From: Dactylosporangium siamense
GTDB taxonomy: Bacteria > Actinomycetota > Actinomycetes > Mycobacteriales > Micromonosporaceae
Assembly (NCBI RefSeq): GCF_016862795.1
Contig: NZ_BONQ01000057.1
Coordinates: 1 to 64,000 of the forward strand
Length of the DNA stretch: 64,000 nt
Reading direction: 5' to 3'
Shown here: one piece after another, positions 25,243 to 36,087 of the stretch
Numbering within the stretch: position 1 is the stretch's first letter
How the letters are laid out: every line of letters begins with the position of its first letter
Notes under the pieces: generated by a model
Seen by the model: only the letters and a program-made list of their open reading frames with translations
Database searches by the model: none
Told to the model about the DNA's origin: nothing
Program-made: the position numbers and the translations under genes

Positions 25243-26358
25243 TCAGCCGCCGGAGTCGTCGAGTTCGGCGCCTTCGGGGACGGTGTCGTCGTCTCGGTCG
25301 TCGAGCCAGTTCTGCGGGAGGATGACCTTCGCGGGGGTGCCGGTGCGGCCTCGGGGTTGGCCGAGGATCTCGCGGGGGAACGGCACGTCCGGGTCGAGTT
25401 GTGACAGCAGCGCGCCGAGCTCGGCCAGGGATGAGCTGGTGGCCATGGCGGCGCGGAGTTCGCCGCCGGCGGGGAAGCCCTTGAGGTACCAGGCGACGTG
25501 TTTGCGGAAGTCGGTGACGCCTTCCTTTTCGCGGCCCCACCATTCGACGAGCAGGGTGGCGTGGCGGAGCATCAGGGCGGCGACCTCGCCCTGGGTCGGG
25601 AAGGCGCGGTCGGTGCGGCCGGCGAAGGCGGCGGCGAGGTCGGCGAAGAGCCAGGGTCGGCCGAGGCAGCCGCGGCCGATGACGACGCCGTCGCAGCCCG
25701 TCTGGGACATCATATCCAGCGCATCTGACGCTTCCCAGATGTCGCCGTTGCCGAGGACCGGGATGTCCAGAGCGGATTTCAGCGAAGCGATCGCGTCCCA
25801 CGAAGCCTCGCCCGAGTAGCGCTGGGCGGCGGTACGGGCGTGCAGGGCGACCCACGCCACGCCCGCGTCCTGGGCGATGCGGCCCGCGTCGAGCATGGTC
25901 TGGTGCTCGTCGTCGATGCCGATGCGCATCTTGATGGTGACCGGCAAACCGGCCGCGCCCTCAACGGCAGACCGCACGATGTCGCCGAAGAGCTTGCGCT
26001 TCCACGGCAGGGCGGAGCCGCCACCGCGGCGGGTCACCTTGGGGACGCTGCAGCCGAAGTTCATGTCGATGTGGTCGGCCAGGTCCTGCTCGACGATCAT
26101 CTCGACGGCCTTGCGGATGGTGGCGGGGTCGACGCCGTACAGCTGCAGGCTTCGTGGCCGTTCCAGGGCGCCGAACTGGATCATGCTCATGGTCTTGGGG
26201 TTGCGCTCGACCAGGGCGCGGGTCGTGATCATTTCGCAGACGTAGAGGCCGGCGCCCTGTTCGCGGCAGAGTTGCCGGAAGGCCACGTTGGTGATGCCCG
26301 CCATGGGGGCGAGGACCACGGGCGGGTCGACGGGGTAGGGGCCGAGGCGCAGCGTCAC
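25243..26358 (-). CDS. dus: tRNA-dihydrouridine synthase, DusB type
   Basis: The 371-residue flavoenzyme reduces uridines in tRNA. From a GTG at 26358 it reads MTLRLGPYPVDPPVVLAPMA, the standard start. It has the FMN site, Cys103 in MNFGCSVPKVTRRGGGSAL (the usual catalytic Cys position), and HARTAAQRYSG. The ribosome site is poor (GAGGGG directly before GTG). The open frame extends much further upstream, but that part is antisense to the aminotransferase and is ignored. It is the intact parent of the partial copies at 22473 and 12300. dus genes are known insertion points for mobile elements. Confidence 0.92.
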   Translation of the reverse strand: MTLRLGPYPVDPPVVLAPMAGITNVAFRQLCREQGAGLYVCEMITTRALVERNPKTMSMIQFGALERPRSLQLYGVDPATIRKAVEMIVEQDLADHIDMNFGCSVPKVTRRGGGSALPWKRKLFGDIVRSAVEGAAGLPVTIKMRIGIDDEHQTMLDAGRIAQDAGVAWVALHARTAAQRYSGEASWDAIASLKSALDIPVLGNGDIWEASDALDMMSQTGCDGVVIGRGCLGRPWLFADLAAAFAGRTDRAFPTQGEVAALMLRHATLLVEWWGREKEGVTDFRKHVAWYLKGFPAGGELRAAMATSSSLAELGALLSQLDPDVPFPREILGQPRGRTGTPAKVILPQNWLDDRDDDTVPEGAELDDSGG

Positions 26359-26393
26359 CCCTCGAGCATGGCACGGCGGCGCGGCGCGGCGGC

Positions 26394-27593
26394 CTACCGG
26401 GCCTCGGCGAACAGCTTGCCGAGGCGCAGCAGGCCTTCGGCCAGGTCCTCGTCGCTGAGGACGTAGGAGAACCGGAAGTAGCCGGGGGTGCCGAACGCCT
26501 CGCCCGGGACGAGTGCGACCTCCGCCTCCTCGAGCACCAGGTCGGCCAGCTCCGCCGAGGTCCGCGGGCGGCGGCCGCGCAGCTCGCGGCCGAGGAGGCC
26601 CTTGACGGACGGGTAGGCGTAGAAGGCGCCGGCGGGCTCGGGGCAGGAGACGCCGGGCATCTCGTTGAGCATCCGGACCGTGGTCCGCCGGCGGCGGTCG
26701 AACGCGGCCCGCATCCGCTGGACGGCGGACAGGTCGCCGGAGACCGCGGCGAGCGCGGCCGCCTGCGCGACGTTGGACACGTTGGAGGTGCTGTGCGACT
26801 GCAGGTTGGTCGCGGCCGCGATCACGTCGGTGGGGCCGATCATCCAGCCCACCCGCCAGCCCGTCATCGCGTAGGTCTTCGCGACGCCGTTGAGCACGAT
26901 CACGTTGTCGGCGAGCTCCGGCACGGCGGTGGCGATGCTGGTGAAGACCGCGTCGCCGTAGGTGAGGTGCTCGTAGATCTCGTCGGTGACGACCCACAGC
27001 CCGTGCCGCGCGGCCCACTCGCCGATCCGCGCGACTTCCGAAGGCGGGTAGACGGCGCCGCTCGGGTTCGACGGGGAGACGAAGAGGATCGCCGTGGTGC
27101 GTTCGGTGCGGGCCGCCTCCAGCTGCTCGACGGACGCGAGGTAGCCCGACGTCTCGTCGGTGACCACGTCGACCTGGACGCCACCGGCGAGCTTGATCGC
27201 CTCCGGGTAGGTGGTCCAGTACGGCGCGACCACCAGCACCTCGTCGCCCGGGTCGAGGATGGTGGCGAACGCCTGGTAGACGGCCTGTTTGCCGCCGTTG
27301 GTGATGAGCACCTGGCTCGCCCGCGCCGCGTATCCGGAGTCGCGCAGCGTCTTGGCCGCCACCGCCTCGCGGAGCTCGGGCAGGCCGCCGGACGGCGTGT
27401 ACTTGTGGAAGCGCGGCTCGGCGCAGGCGCGCCGCGCGGCCTCGACGATGTGGTCGGGCGTCGGGAAGTCGGGTTCGCCGGCGCCGAAGAGCACCACCGG
27501 CCGGCCGGCCGCCCTCATCGCCTTGGCCTTCGCGTCGACGGCGAGGGTGGCTGACTCCGCAATACCGGCGATACGCGCTGCAATACGGCTCAT
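26394..27593 (-). CDS. Pyridoxal-phosphate aminotransferase, aspartate type
   Basis: A 399-residue class I/II aminotransferase that would swap amino groups between aspartate (or a similar amino acid) and 2-oxoglutarate. Motifs are [44 protein letters not shown] and [16 protein letters not shown] with the cofactor Lys. The start [20 protein letters not shown] matches the family; the frame is open 37 codons further but lacks similarity there. It lies 35 bp upstream of dus on the same strand, so the two may be co-transcribed. Substrate specificity cannot be told from the sequence. Confidence 0.88.
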   Translation of the reverse strand: MSRIAARIAGIAESATLAVDAKAKAMRAAGRPVVLFGAGEPDFPTPDHIVEAARRACAEPRFHKYTPSGGLPELREAVAAKTLRDSGYAARASQVLITNGGKQAVYQAFATILDPGDEVLVVAPYWTTYPEAIKLAGGVQVDVVTDETSGYLASVEQLEAARTERTTAILFVSPSNPSGAVYPPSEVARIGEWAARHGLWVVTDEIYEHLTYGDAVFTSIATAVPELADNVIVLNGVAKTYAMTGWRVGWMIGPTDVIAAATNLQSHSTSNVSNVAQAAALAAVSGDLSAVQRMRAAFDRRRRTTVRMLNEMPGVSCPEPAGAFYAYPSVKGLLGRELRGRRPRTSAELADLVLEEAEVALVPGEAFGTPGYFRFSYVLSDEDLAEGLLRLGKLFAEAR

Positions 27594-27971
27594 ACCGCCA
27601 CCGTGGCACGTCGTTTCCCGGATCGTCATCCGTATTTTCGCCCCTTGGTGATCCGCCCGCATCAATGCGGAGGCCGATCGCGACAGAGCACAAACGATGC
27701 TCATTGCTGCTCGGCACGAGCCGGGATGAATCAGGTGTACGCATCCCGAAGTGCGGGAACGCGGAAAGCCCTAAAACGGGCACGATCGCGAGCGATGCGC
27801 GAAGTTGCGTGGTGGAGCGCTCCCAAATGCACCCGCAAGAGCCTCATGTGCCGTTCCTTGTGTGACTTGTCATATGGCGATGCCAAATTGCGGAATACCG
27901 CTTTACGGTGTGCCGCACACGGGAACCCTAACGATGGCTCAGCCGCACGAGTAAGGGTAGTGGAGGCTTCA
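27594..27971. other. Divergent intergenic region between aminotransferase and ppdK
   Basis: About 380 bp that must hold both promoters. The part at 27780-27930 is less G+C-rich than the genes around it. No convincing -35/-10 pair and no riboswitch were recognised. GGAGG at 27962-27966 serves the ppdK GTG. Confidence 0.5.
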
Positions 27972-30632
<2,661 letters not shown>

Positions 30633-30646
30633 GGACTGATCGGCGA

Positions 30647-31018
30647 TCAGACGTCGAGCTCGTCCTCGATGCGGGACAGGTGGTGCCGGGCCAGCGCGAG
30701 GTTGGCCCGGGACCGCAGCAGCGCCAGGTAGAGGAACAGCCCCTTGCCGGAGCGGCCCGTGACCGGCCGGATCAGGTGGTACTGGTTGTTCAGCGTGATC
30801 AGGATGTCCTCGATGCCGTCCTTGAGGTTCAGCATCTCGATCGTGCGCATCTTGGCGCGGACCACGTCGGTGTTGCCGGCCGCGGCCACGGTCAGGTCCA
30901 GGTCCTTCGAACCGCCGAGCACGCCGAGCGCCATACCGCTGTTGTAGTCCACCAGCGCGACGCCGATCGCGCCGTCGATGGTCATGAGATCCTTGAGCGC
31001 CGTTTCCATGTCCGCCAT
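30647..31018 (-). CDS. Roadblock/LC7-domain protein
   Basis: A 123-residue single-domain protein (MADMETALKDLMTIDG, VALVDYNSGMALG, YHLIRPVTGRSGKGLFLYL). Roadblock proteins of the MglB type act on or bind small GTPases and control polarity or signalling. The start at 31018 has GGAGG at ideal spacing. It resembles the protein encoded at 32573-32959 in the TIRGAIG/TIDGAIG and AYHLIRPV/QYHLIRPV motifs, so the two are paralogues. It is last in a four-gene minus-strand operon. Confidence 0.8.
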   Translation of the reverse strand: MADMETALKDLMTIDGAIGVALVDYNSGMALGVLGGSKDLDLTVAAAGNTDVVRAKMRTIEMLNLKDGIEDILITLNNQYHLIRPVTGRSGKGLFLYLALLRSRANLALARHHLSRIEDELDV

Positions 31019-31116
31019 GGCTACCTCCGTGAGCTTCTGGGTGGGGGGAGTGTCACTGGGTTTCGGTGCCGGGTCGTTCGTTCGTCTCGGCCGTCGGTGC
31101 ACCCCGCCGTTGCGGC

Positions 31117-31542
31117 CTACCATCGGGCCGGCTCGGGGAGCGCCTGGGAGAAGGTGAGCGCGGCGGTGGCCACGACCCGCGAGACCACCGCGATCGACCG
31201 CCGCGCCTCGTGATGCAGCCGTGCCACGTTCGCCTCGGCGCCGGCCAGCAGGACCAGCACGGCGCCGTTGCCGGCCAGGTACATGGCGACGTGGCCGCCG
31301 GTACTGCTGATCAGCACCTCCTGGAAGTCCTCATGGCCCGCGCTGTCGGCGATCCGCTGGCTGACGCCGAGGCAGGCCGCCGCGAGCGCGGCCACACCCT
31401 CGACGACCACCGTCTCGGCGTCGTCGACGATGAGCAGGCCGTCGGTGCTGGCGACCAGGCAGCCGGTGAGCTCCGGCACGGCCCGGCGCAGCCGGTGCAG
31501 CTCCGCGAGCAGCTCGCCGCGCAGTTCCGTGTCGGTCGTCAT
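31117..31542 (-). CDS. Roadblock/LC7-domain protein, MglB-like
   Basis: The 141-residue protein (MTTDTELRGELLAELHRLRR, then LTGCLVASTDGLLIVDD) has the classic Roadblock start of a question about self (a strand LVASTDGL). It contains GGHVAMYLAGNGAVLVLLAG and a C-terminal helix. The start follows GGGGGTGA. It belongs to the same operon as the genes on each side, 98 bp before the downstream Roadblock gene. It probably regulates a small GTPase, but no GTPase gene is in this cluster. Confidence 0.8.
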   Translation of the reverse strand: MTTDTELRGELLAELHRLRRAVPELTGCLVASTDGLLIVDDAETVVVEGVAALAAACLGVSQRIADSAGHEDFQEVLISSTGGHVAMYLAGNGAVLVLLAGAEANVARLHHEARRSIAVVSRVVATAALTFSQALPEPARW

Positions 31543-31574
31543 CGCCGTGTCACCCCCATCTGAAGAAGCCGGTC

Positions 31575-32576
31575 TCACCGCAGGGACTGCAGCGCCGTGC
31601 GGATGCGTTTGAGCAGCGAGTCGTCGGGAGGCTTGTCGATCGCGCCGGGCAGCACCGCCAGGGCGCTGACCCCGGCCGGCAGGTGCCGCCGCGTGCCGGT
31701 CGGCGGGTCCTCGAACGTGAAGGTCCCCGGCACTCGCCGCGGCAGGATCTCCCGGCGTTCCGCGCCGTTCGCCGGCGGCGACGCTGCCGCGGCGGCGGGC
31801 ACGGACGCGGGCACGGCGGCGGATCCGGACGCCGCCACCCGGGGTTCGGGCGTGGCCGGCGGCTCCTCCGGCTCCGTGGCGACGGGTGGCTCGACCAGTC
31901 CCGCCGCCGCGAGCCGCCGCACGTCCAGGGTCACCGCGTACGCGGAGCAGCCCAGCAGGCCGGCCAGCTCCTGCGGGGTGCGGTTGCCGTCGGCGTGCAG
32001 CACGATCTCCCACTGCAGCCCTGACACCAGCACACGGTCGAGGCCCGGTCGCAGGACCGGCCGGACCGGGGCGGTGTCAGTGACGTCTGAGGGGTGCACC
32101 TCGTTGAGGATGCGCCGCTGCCGGACGACGTGGTCGCACAACTGGTCCGCCGTCACCGTGCAGTCCGCGCCGAGCCAGTGCTCGATGTCGGGGGCGAAGC
32201 GCAGCTCGGCCCGTTCGGTCGACAGCACGAAGTACGCCGCGTCGTACAGGGCGCCGATCGCGCACAGCTCGATCTCCGCGGCGCTGACGTGCCCGCCCTC
32301 CACCAGCGCCCGGGCCGGCCGCGACGGAATGGTCTCCCAGACCCGCTCCTCGACCTTCCCGCAGGCGGTGAGGAGCCGGTCGACGCTCGGCGCGGCCGGC
32401 GACTCGACGCCGTTGACCAGGCCGTCGCGGAGGAAGATGACGCCGCCGGGCTCGCCGACGACGGTCAGCGCTCCGGTCACCCCGAGGGCGGCGAGCTGAC
32501 CGAGGGCCTTGGCCGGGGTGACGCCCCGGCCGAGCTTCGGCTGCTGCTGCCGCGTGGCCTTCGCGGTGGCGTTCAC
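31575..32576 (-). CDS. DUF4388-like plus winged-helix regulatory protein of the Roadblock operon
   Basis: The 333-residue protein starts at a GTG overlapping the stop of the upstream Roadblock gene (GTGA), so translation is coupled. Residues 15-150 (KALGQLAALGVTGALTVVGE, IFLRDGLVNGVES) look like the PATAN/DUF4388 fold. Residues 170-235 (LQWEIVLHADGNRTPQELAG, then LDVRRLAAAGLVEPP) look like a winged helix. A long Pro/Ala linker and a short basic tail (DDSLLKRIRTALQSLR) end it. Such proteins accompany Roadblock/GTPase signalling modules in actinobacteria. A signal relay or transcription role is inference. Confidence 0.7.
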   Translation of the reverse strand: MNATAKATRQQQPKLGRGVTPAKALGQLAALGVTGALTVVGEPGGVIFLRDGLVNGVESPAAPSVDRLLTACGKVEERVWETIPSRPARALVEGGHVSAAEIELCAIGALYDAAYFVLSTERAELRFAPDIEHWLGADCTVTADQLCDHVVRQRRILNEVHPSDVTDTAPVRPVLRPGLDRVLVSGLQWEIVLHADGNRTPQELAGLLGCSAYAVTLDVRRLAAAGLVEPPVATEPEEPPATPEPRVAASGSAAVPASVPAAAAASPPANGAERREILPRRVPGTFTFEDPPTGTRRHLPAGVSALAVLPGAIDKPPDDSLLKRIRTALQSLR

Positions 32577-32959
32577 GCGAGGTCTTCGGCGAGCGACCGG
32601 ATGCGGCGACGGGCGATCGCCAGGTTGCCCTCGGCCCGGTCGAGCCACACGTAGAGGACCAGCCGCGAGTCGAAGCCGGTGCGCACCGGCCGGATCAGGT
32701 GGTACGCCGCGGACGTGCTGATGATGACGTCCTCGACCGTGTCGCCGGGCACCGCGGGGGCGTACGCCGCGGTCTGCATGGCGGCGTGGATGACGCTCGC
32801 GGTGCCCAGCGCCGCCGCGGTCGGATCGGCGTGCGGCGCCACGGACTCCCTGCCGCCCTGCAGGCCGAGCGACTGCCCGGTGGTGTAGTCGATGAGGCTC
32901 GCCCCGATGGCGCCGCGAATCGTCATGGCGCGCCGCAGGCAGTCATCGATAGCAGGCAC
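32573..32959 (-). CDS. Roadblock/LC7-like protein, first gene of operon
   Basis: The 128-residue product starts at a GTG with GGGAG five bases upstream (VPAIDDCLRRAMTIRGAIGA). It contains SLIDYTTGQSLGLQGG and AYHLIRPVRTGFDSRLVLYV, closely like the product of 30647-31018. It is coupled to the DUF4388-like gene by a 4-bp overlap. The frame is open further upstream without similarity. Confidence 0.72.
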   Translation of the reverse strand: MPAIDDCLRRAMTIRGAIGASLIDYTTGQSLGLQGGRESVAPHADPTAAALGTASVIHAAMQTAAYAPAVPGDTVEDVIISTSAAYHLIRPVRTGFDSRLVLYVWLDRAEGNLAIARRRIRSLAEDLA

Positions 32960-33260
32960 TGAGTCTCCCGTTCGCGGGCGGGTGAAGGTGAGCACGGGGA
33001 AACGGCACACGACGGCCAGACGTGGGGGAGCGGCCGTAACGATGCGCTTCCGGCAAATTACCCCGAGCCACTTGATCAGCTACTCCGTGCGTTCGGGTGA
33101 TAACCAGAAGCCGATCAGACATTGCTTTTTGCAAAATGCACGTTTACGGCACGACGCCGCGGGAGACCGGCTAAGGTGGCCTCCCCGCGCGCATCGGGGC
33201 GGCTGCGACGGTCGTCGACCCGGCGTATGGTGAGTCCCCACGCCGACCACGGAGGTATGC
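32960..33260. other. Divergent promoter region with an A+T-rich palindrome
   Basis: About 300 bp between the Roadblock operon and the glyoxalase-like gene. It contains TTTTGCAAAA, a 10-bp perfect palindrome (33127-33136) in a locally A+T-rich patch, which may be a regulator site. GGAGG at 33253 serves the glyoxalase-like start. No gene was seen. Confidence 0.4.
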
Positions 33261-33614
33261 ATGGGGAGCCGGTGGGATGCCTTGATCGTCGATGCGCTCG
33301 ACCCTGAGCGGCTCGGCCGGTGGTGGGCGGAAGTGCTCGACCAGCGGATCGAGAGCGTATCGCCACGGGAGGTCGTGGTCGGCCCCGGCGTCGACGGTCA
33401 CCCACGGCTGATCTTCCTGCGCCATCCGGACACCAAACACGCCAAGAACCGCCTCCACCTCGACCTGCGGCCCGACGACCTGGACGCCGAGATCGAGCGA
33501 CTGGTCAACATGGGCGCCCGCCACGTCGACGTCGGCCAGCCCGAGGACGCCACCTGGGTCGTCCTCGCCGACCCGGAGGGCAACGAGTTCTGCATCCTGC
33601 GAACCCCCGGATGA
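33261..33614 (+). CDS. Glyoxalase/bleomycin-resistance (VOC) family protein
   Basis: A 117-residue protein of the short VOC type (RWDALIVDALDPERLGRWWA, then KNRLHLDLRPDDLDAEIERL and VLADPEGNEFCIL). The His and the terminal Glu-Phe-Cys-Ile-Leu strand fit the metal-binding beta-alpha-beta fold. Members act as small dioxygenases, isomerases or binding proteins, and the substrate cannot be told. It has GGAGG upstream and lies 7 bp before the AI-2E-type gene. Confidence 0.82.
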   Translation: MGSRWDALIVDALDPERLGRWWAEVLDQRIESVSPREVVVGPGVDGHPRLIFLRHPDTKHAKNRLHLDLRPDDLDAEIERLVNMGARHVDVGQPEDATWVVLADPEGNEFCILRTPG

Positions 33615-33621
33615 GCCGCCA

Positions 33622-34740
33622 GTGATCGACTTCGGCAGGGCGTACCGCTTGGCCGTCGCCACCGGCCTCGGGTTGCTGACCGTGGCCGTCGGCGCGTTCG
33701 CGCTCTACAACGTCCGGCAGATCCTCGTGCAGGTCGTCATCGCGGTCTTCGTCGCGGTGAGCCTCGACCCCGCGGTCCGGCTGCTGATCCGCCACGGGGT
33801 GCGCCGGTCCGTCGCGGTCGCCGTCATCGTCGTGCTCGCCCTGCTGATCCTCGTCGGGTTCGTCTGGTCGCTGGTCCCCACCCTCGTCGGGCAGGGCGGC
33901 GACCTGCTCCGCAACATTCCGCAGTACCTGCAGGAACTGCCCGAACGGTCGCAGACCTACCGCGAGGTGGCGGACCGCTACGGGCTGACGGAGAAGCTCA
34001 CCGAATACGCCAAGACCCTGCCGGGCAAGGTCGGCGGCGGCGCGCTCGGCGTCATCGCCGGCATCTTCAGCGCGATCCTCAACGTCCTGCTGGTCACCGT
34101 GCTCACGATCTACTTCATGGCCGACCTGCCCCGGATCCGGCGGGGCATCGTGCGGCTGGTGCCCCGGCAGGGCCGGCCCCGCGCGGCGCAGGCGATCAAC
34201 GTCGTCGTCGACAAGGTCGGCGGCTACATGATCGGCAACCTGATCATCTCCCTGTTCGCCGGTGTGTCCTCGTTCGCCTGCCTGTTCCTGATGGATGTGC
34301 CGTTCGCGCTGCCCCTCGCCTTCTTCGTCGCGATCACCGACCTGATCCCGCTCATCGGCGCCACCGTCGGCGCGGTCGGCTGCACGGTCGTCGCGCTGGT
34401 GACCGGCGACGTGTGGCCGAACGCCGTCGTCGTGGCGGTGTTCTTCCTGCTGTACCAGCAGCTGGAGAACTACCTGATCGCCCCGCGGGTGCTGCGCAAC
34501 ACCGTCGACCTGTCCTCGATCGCGGTGCTCCTCGCCGCGCTCGTCGGCGGCGCGACCCTCGGCGTGGTCGGCGCGCTCATGGCGATCCCCGTCGTCGCCG
34601 CGATCAAGGTCCTGATGACACCCGTGGTCGAGGCGCTCAACGAGCCGCCCGCGGAGCGGGACCCGCCCGCGGCGCCGCCCGTGCCCATTCCGCCGCCGCG
34701 AGATCAGGGAACTGAGGAAACCTCTAAGCTCGAGGCGTGA
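33622..34740 (+). CDS. AI-2E family transporter (PerM-like membrane protein)
   Basis: A 372-residue membrane protein with two N-terminal transmembrane segments, a soluble loop (residues 100-140, with LPERSQTYREVADRYG), and about six further segments. DLIPLIGATVGAVGCTVVAL and LYQQLENYLIAPRVLRNTVD are typical of the family (Pro-x-Ile-Gly, Gln-x-x-Glu-Asn). The C-terminal tail is Pro-rich. Family members export signals or act as sodium-proton antiporters, so the substrate is open. It starts at a GTG and is coupled to dgt by a GTGA overlap. Confidence 0.85.
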   Translation: MIDFGRAYRLAVATGLGLLTVAVGAFALYNVRQILVQVVIAVFVAVSLDPAVRLLIRHGVRRSVAVAVIVVLALLILVGFVWSLVPTLVGQGGDLLRNIPQYLQELPERSQTYREVADRYGLTEKLTEYAKTLPGKVGGGALGVIAGIFSAILNVLLVTVLTIYFMADLPRIRRGIVRLVPRQGRPRAAQAINVVVDKVGGYMIGNLIISLFAGVSSFACLFLMDVPFALPLAFFVAITDLIPLIGATVGAVGCTVVALVTGDVWPNAVVVAVFFLLYQQLENYLIAPRVLRNTVDLSSIAVLLAALVGGATLGVVGALMAIPVVAAIKVLMTPVVEALNEPPAERDPPAAPPVPIPPPRDQGTEETSKLEA

Positions 34741-36002
34741 ACCCGGACCTGAGCCCGGACGCAGAGCGCTTCGTGCACGAGCCGCAGAAGGACCGCACCA
34801 CGACCTCCGCCGACAACGGGCGCGGGCCGTTCCAGCGGGACCGGGCCCGCGTGCTGCACTCCGCCGGGTTCCGCCGCCTCGCGGCCAAGACCCAGGTGCA
34901 CACCGCCGGTGCCGACGCGTTCCTGCGCACCCGCCTCACCCACTCCCTGGAGGTCGCGCAGCTCGGCCGGGAGATGGGCGCCCGCCTCGGCTGCGACCCC
35001 GACGTCGTGGACACCGCCGGGCTCGCCCACGACCTCGGCCACCCGCCGTTCGGGCACAACGGCGAGGACGCGCTCGACGAGGTCGCGCAGCCGTGCGGCG
35101 GCTTCGAGGGCAACGCGCAGACCCTGCGGGTGCTGACCCGCCTGGAGGCCAAGGTCCTGGCACCCGACGGCGCCTCGGCCGGGCTCAACCTCACCCGCGC
35201 CGCGCTGGACGCCGTGTCGAAGTACCCGTGGCCCCGCCGCGACGGCTACCGCAAGTTCGGGGTCTACGCCGACGACGCGGCCGTCTTCACGTGGCTGCGC
35301 GATGGGCGTGCCGACGATGAACGCTGCCTCGAGGCGCAGGTGATGGACTGGGCCGACGACGTCGCCTACTCCGTGCACGACGTCGAGGATGGCATCCACG
35401 GCGGCTACGTGCACCTGGCCACGCTGCGCACCGACGCCGGCGAACGCGCCGCGCTGTGCGAGGACGTCGCCGCCGCCTATTCCTCCGAGCGGGCCGCGGA
35501 CCTGGAAGCCGTCCTGCTCGACCTGCTCGCCGACCCGGTCCTCGCGCCGCTGGACCACTACGACGGCAGCCACGCCGCCCAGGTCGCCCTGAAACGGGTG
35601 ACGAGCGTCCTCACCGGCCGTTTCGCCGCCGCCGCCGTGTCGGCGACCAGGGCCGTGCACGGCGACGCGCCGGTGCGGCGCTATGCGGCCGGGCTCATCG
35701 TCCCGCCGCCGGTGCGGGCGCAGTGCGCGCTGTTGAAGGGCATCGCGCTGCGGTACGTGATGCGCCGTCCCGGCTCGAAACAGCGCTACGCGCAGGAGGT
35801 CACCATCCTGCAGGAGCTCGTGGCGGCGCTCGCCGACCGGGCGCCCGACGGGCTGGACGCGGTCTTCGCCCCGATGTGGCGGGCGGCGCCCGACGACGCG
35901 GCCCGGCTGCGGGTGGTCATCGACCAGGTCGCCAGCCTCACCGACCTGTCGGCGACGGCCTGGCACGAGCGCCTGAACCCGGCGGCCGCGGCGCACGTGT
36001 GA
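34737..36002 (+). CDS. dgt: Deoxyguanosinetriphosphate triphosphohydrolase-like protein
   Basis: A 421-residue HD-domain phosphohydrolase that removes tripolyphosphate from dNTPs. His69 in RTRLTHSLEVAQLGREMG, His98-Asp99 in GLAHDLGHPPFGHNGE and a later Asp in QVMDWADDVAYSVHDVEDG form the metal site. The N-terminal part (RDRARVLHSAGFRRLAAKTQ) is the usual dgt pattern. Its GTG start overlaps the stop of the preceding transporter gene (GTGA). In actinobacteria dgt commonly sits upstream of dnaG; here dnaG is about 9.5 kb further on. Confidence 0.9.
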   Translation: MNPDLSPDAERFVHEPQKDRTTTSADNGRGPFQRDRARVLHSAGFRRLAAKTQVHTAGADAFLRTRLTHSLEVAQLGREMGARLGCDPDVVDTAGLAHDLGHPPFGHNGEDALDEVAQPCGGFEGNAQTLRVLTRLEAKVLAPDGASAGLNLTRAALDAVSKYPWPRRDGYRKFGVYADDAAVFTWLRDGRADDERCLEAQVMDWADDVAYSVHDVEDGIHGGYVHLATLRTDAGERAALCEDVAAAYSSERAADLEAVLLDLLADPVLAPLDHYDGSHAAQVALKRVTSVLTGRFAAAAVSATRAVHGDAPVRRYAAGLIVPPPVRAQCALLKGIALRYVMRRPGSKQRYAQEVTILQELVAALADRAPDGLDAVFAPMWRAAPDDAARLRVVIDQVASLTDLSATAWHERLNPAAAAHV

Positions 36003-36087
36003 CCAGTGACTGGTGGCTGAATCCTGCGGTCGTGACGCGCGCGGGTGACCAGTGGCAGATCGCGGAGCGGTAGGGAAGGCTGGACCT

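Noticed and set aside
27603-27971. N-terminal extension of ppdK from the longest open frame
   Set aside because: No similarity to the family before VEKFVYDFEEG, while GGAGG and GTG 27972 are well placed.
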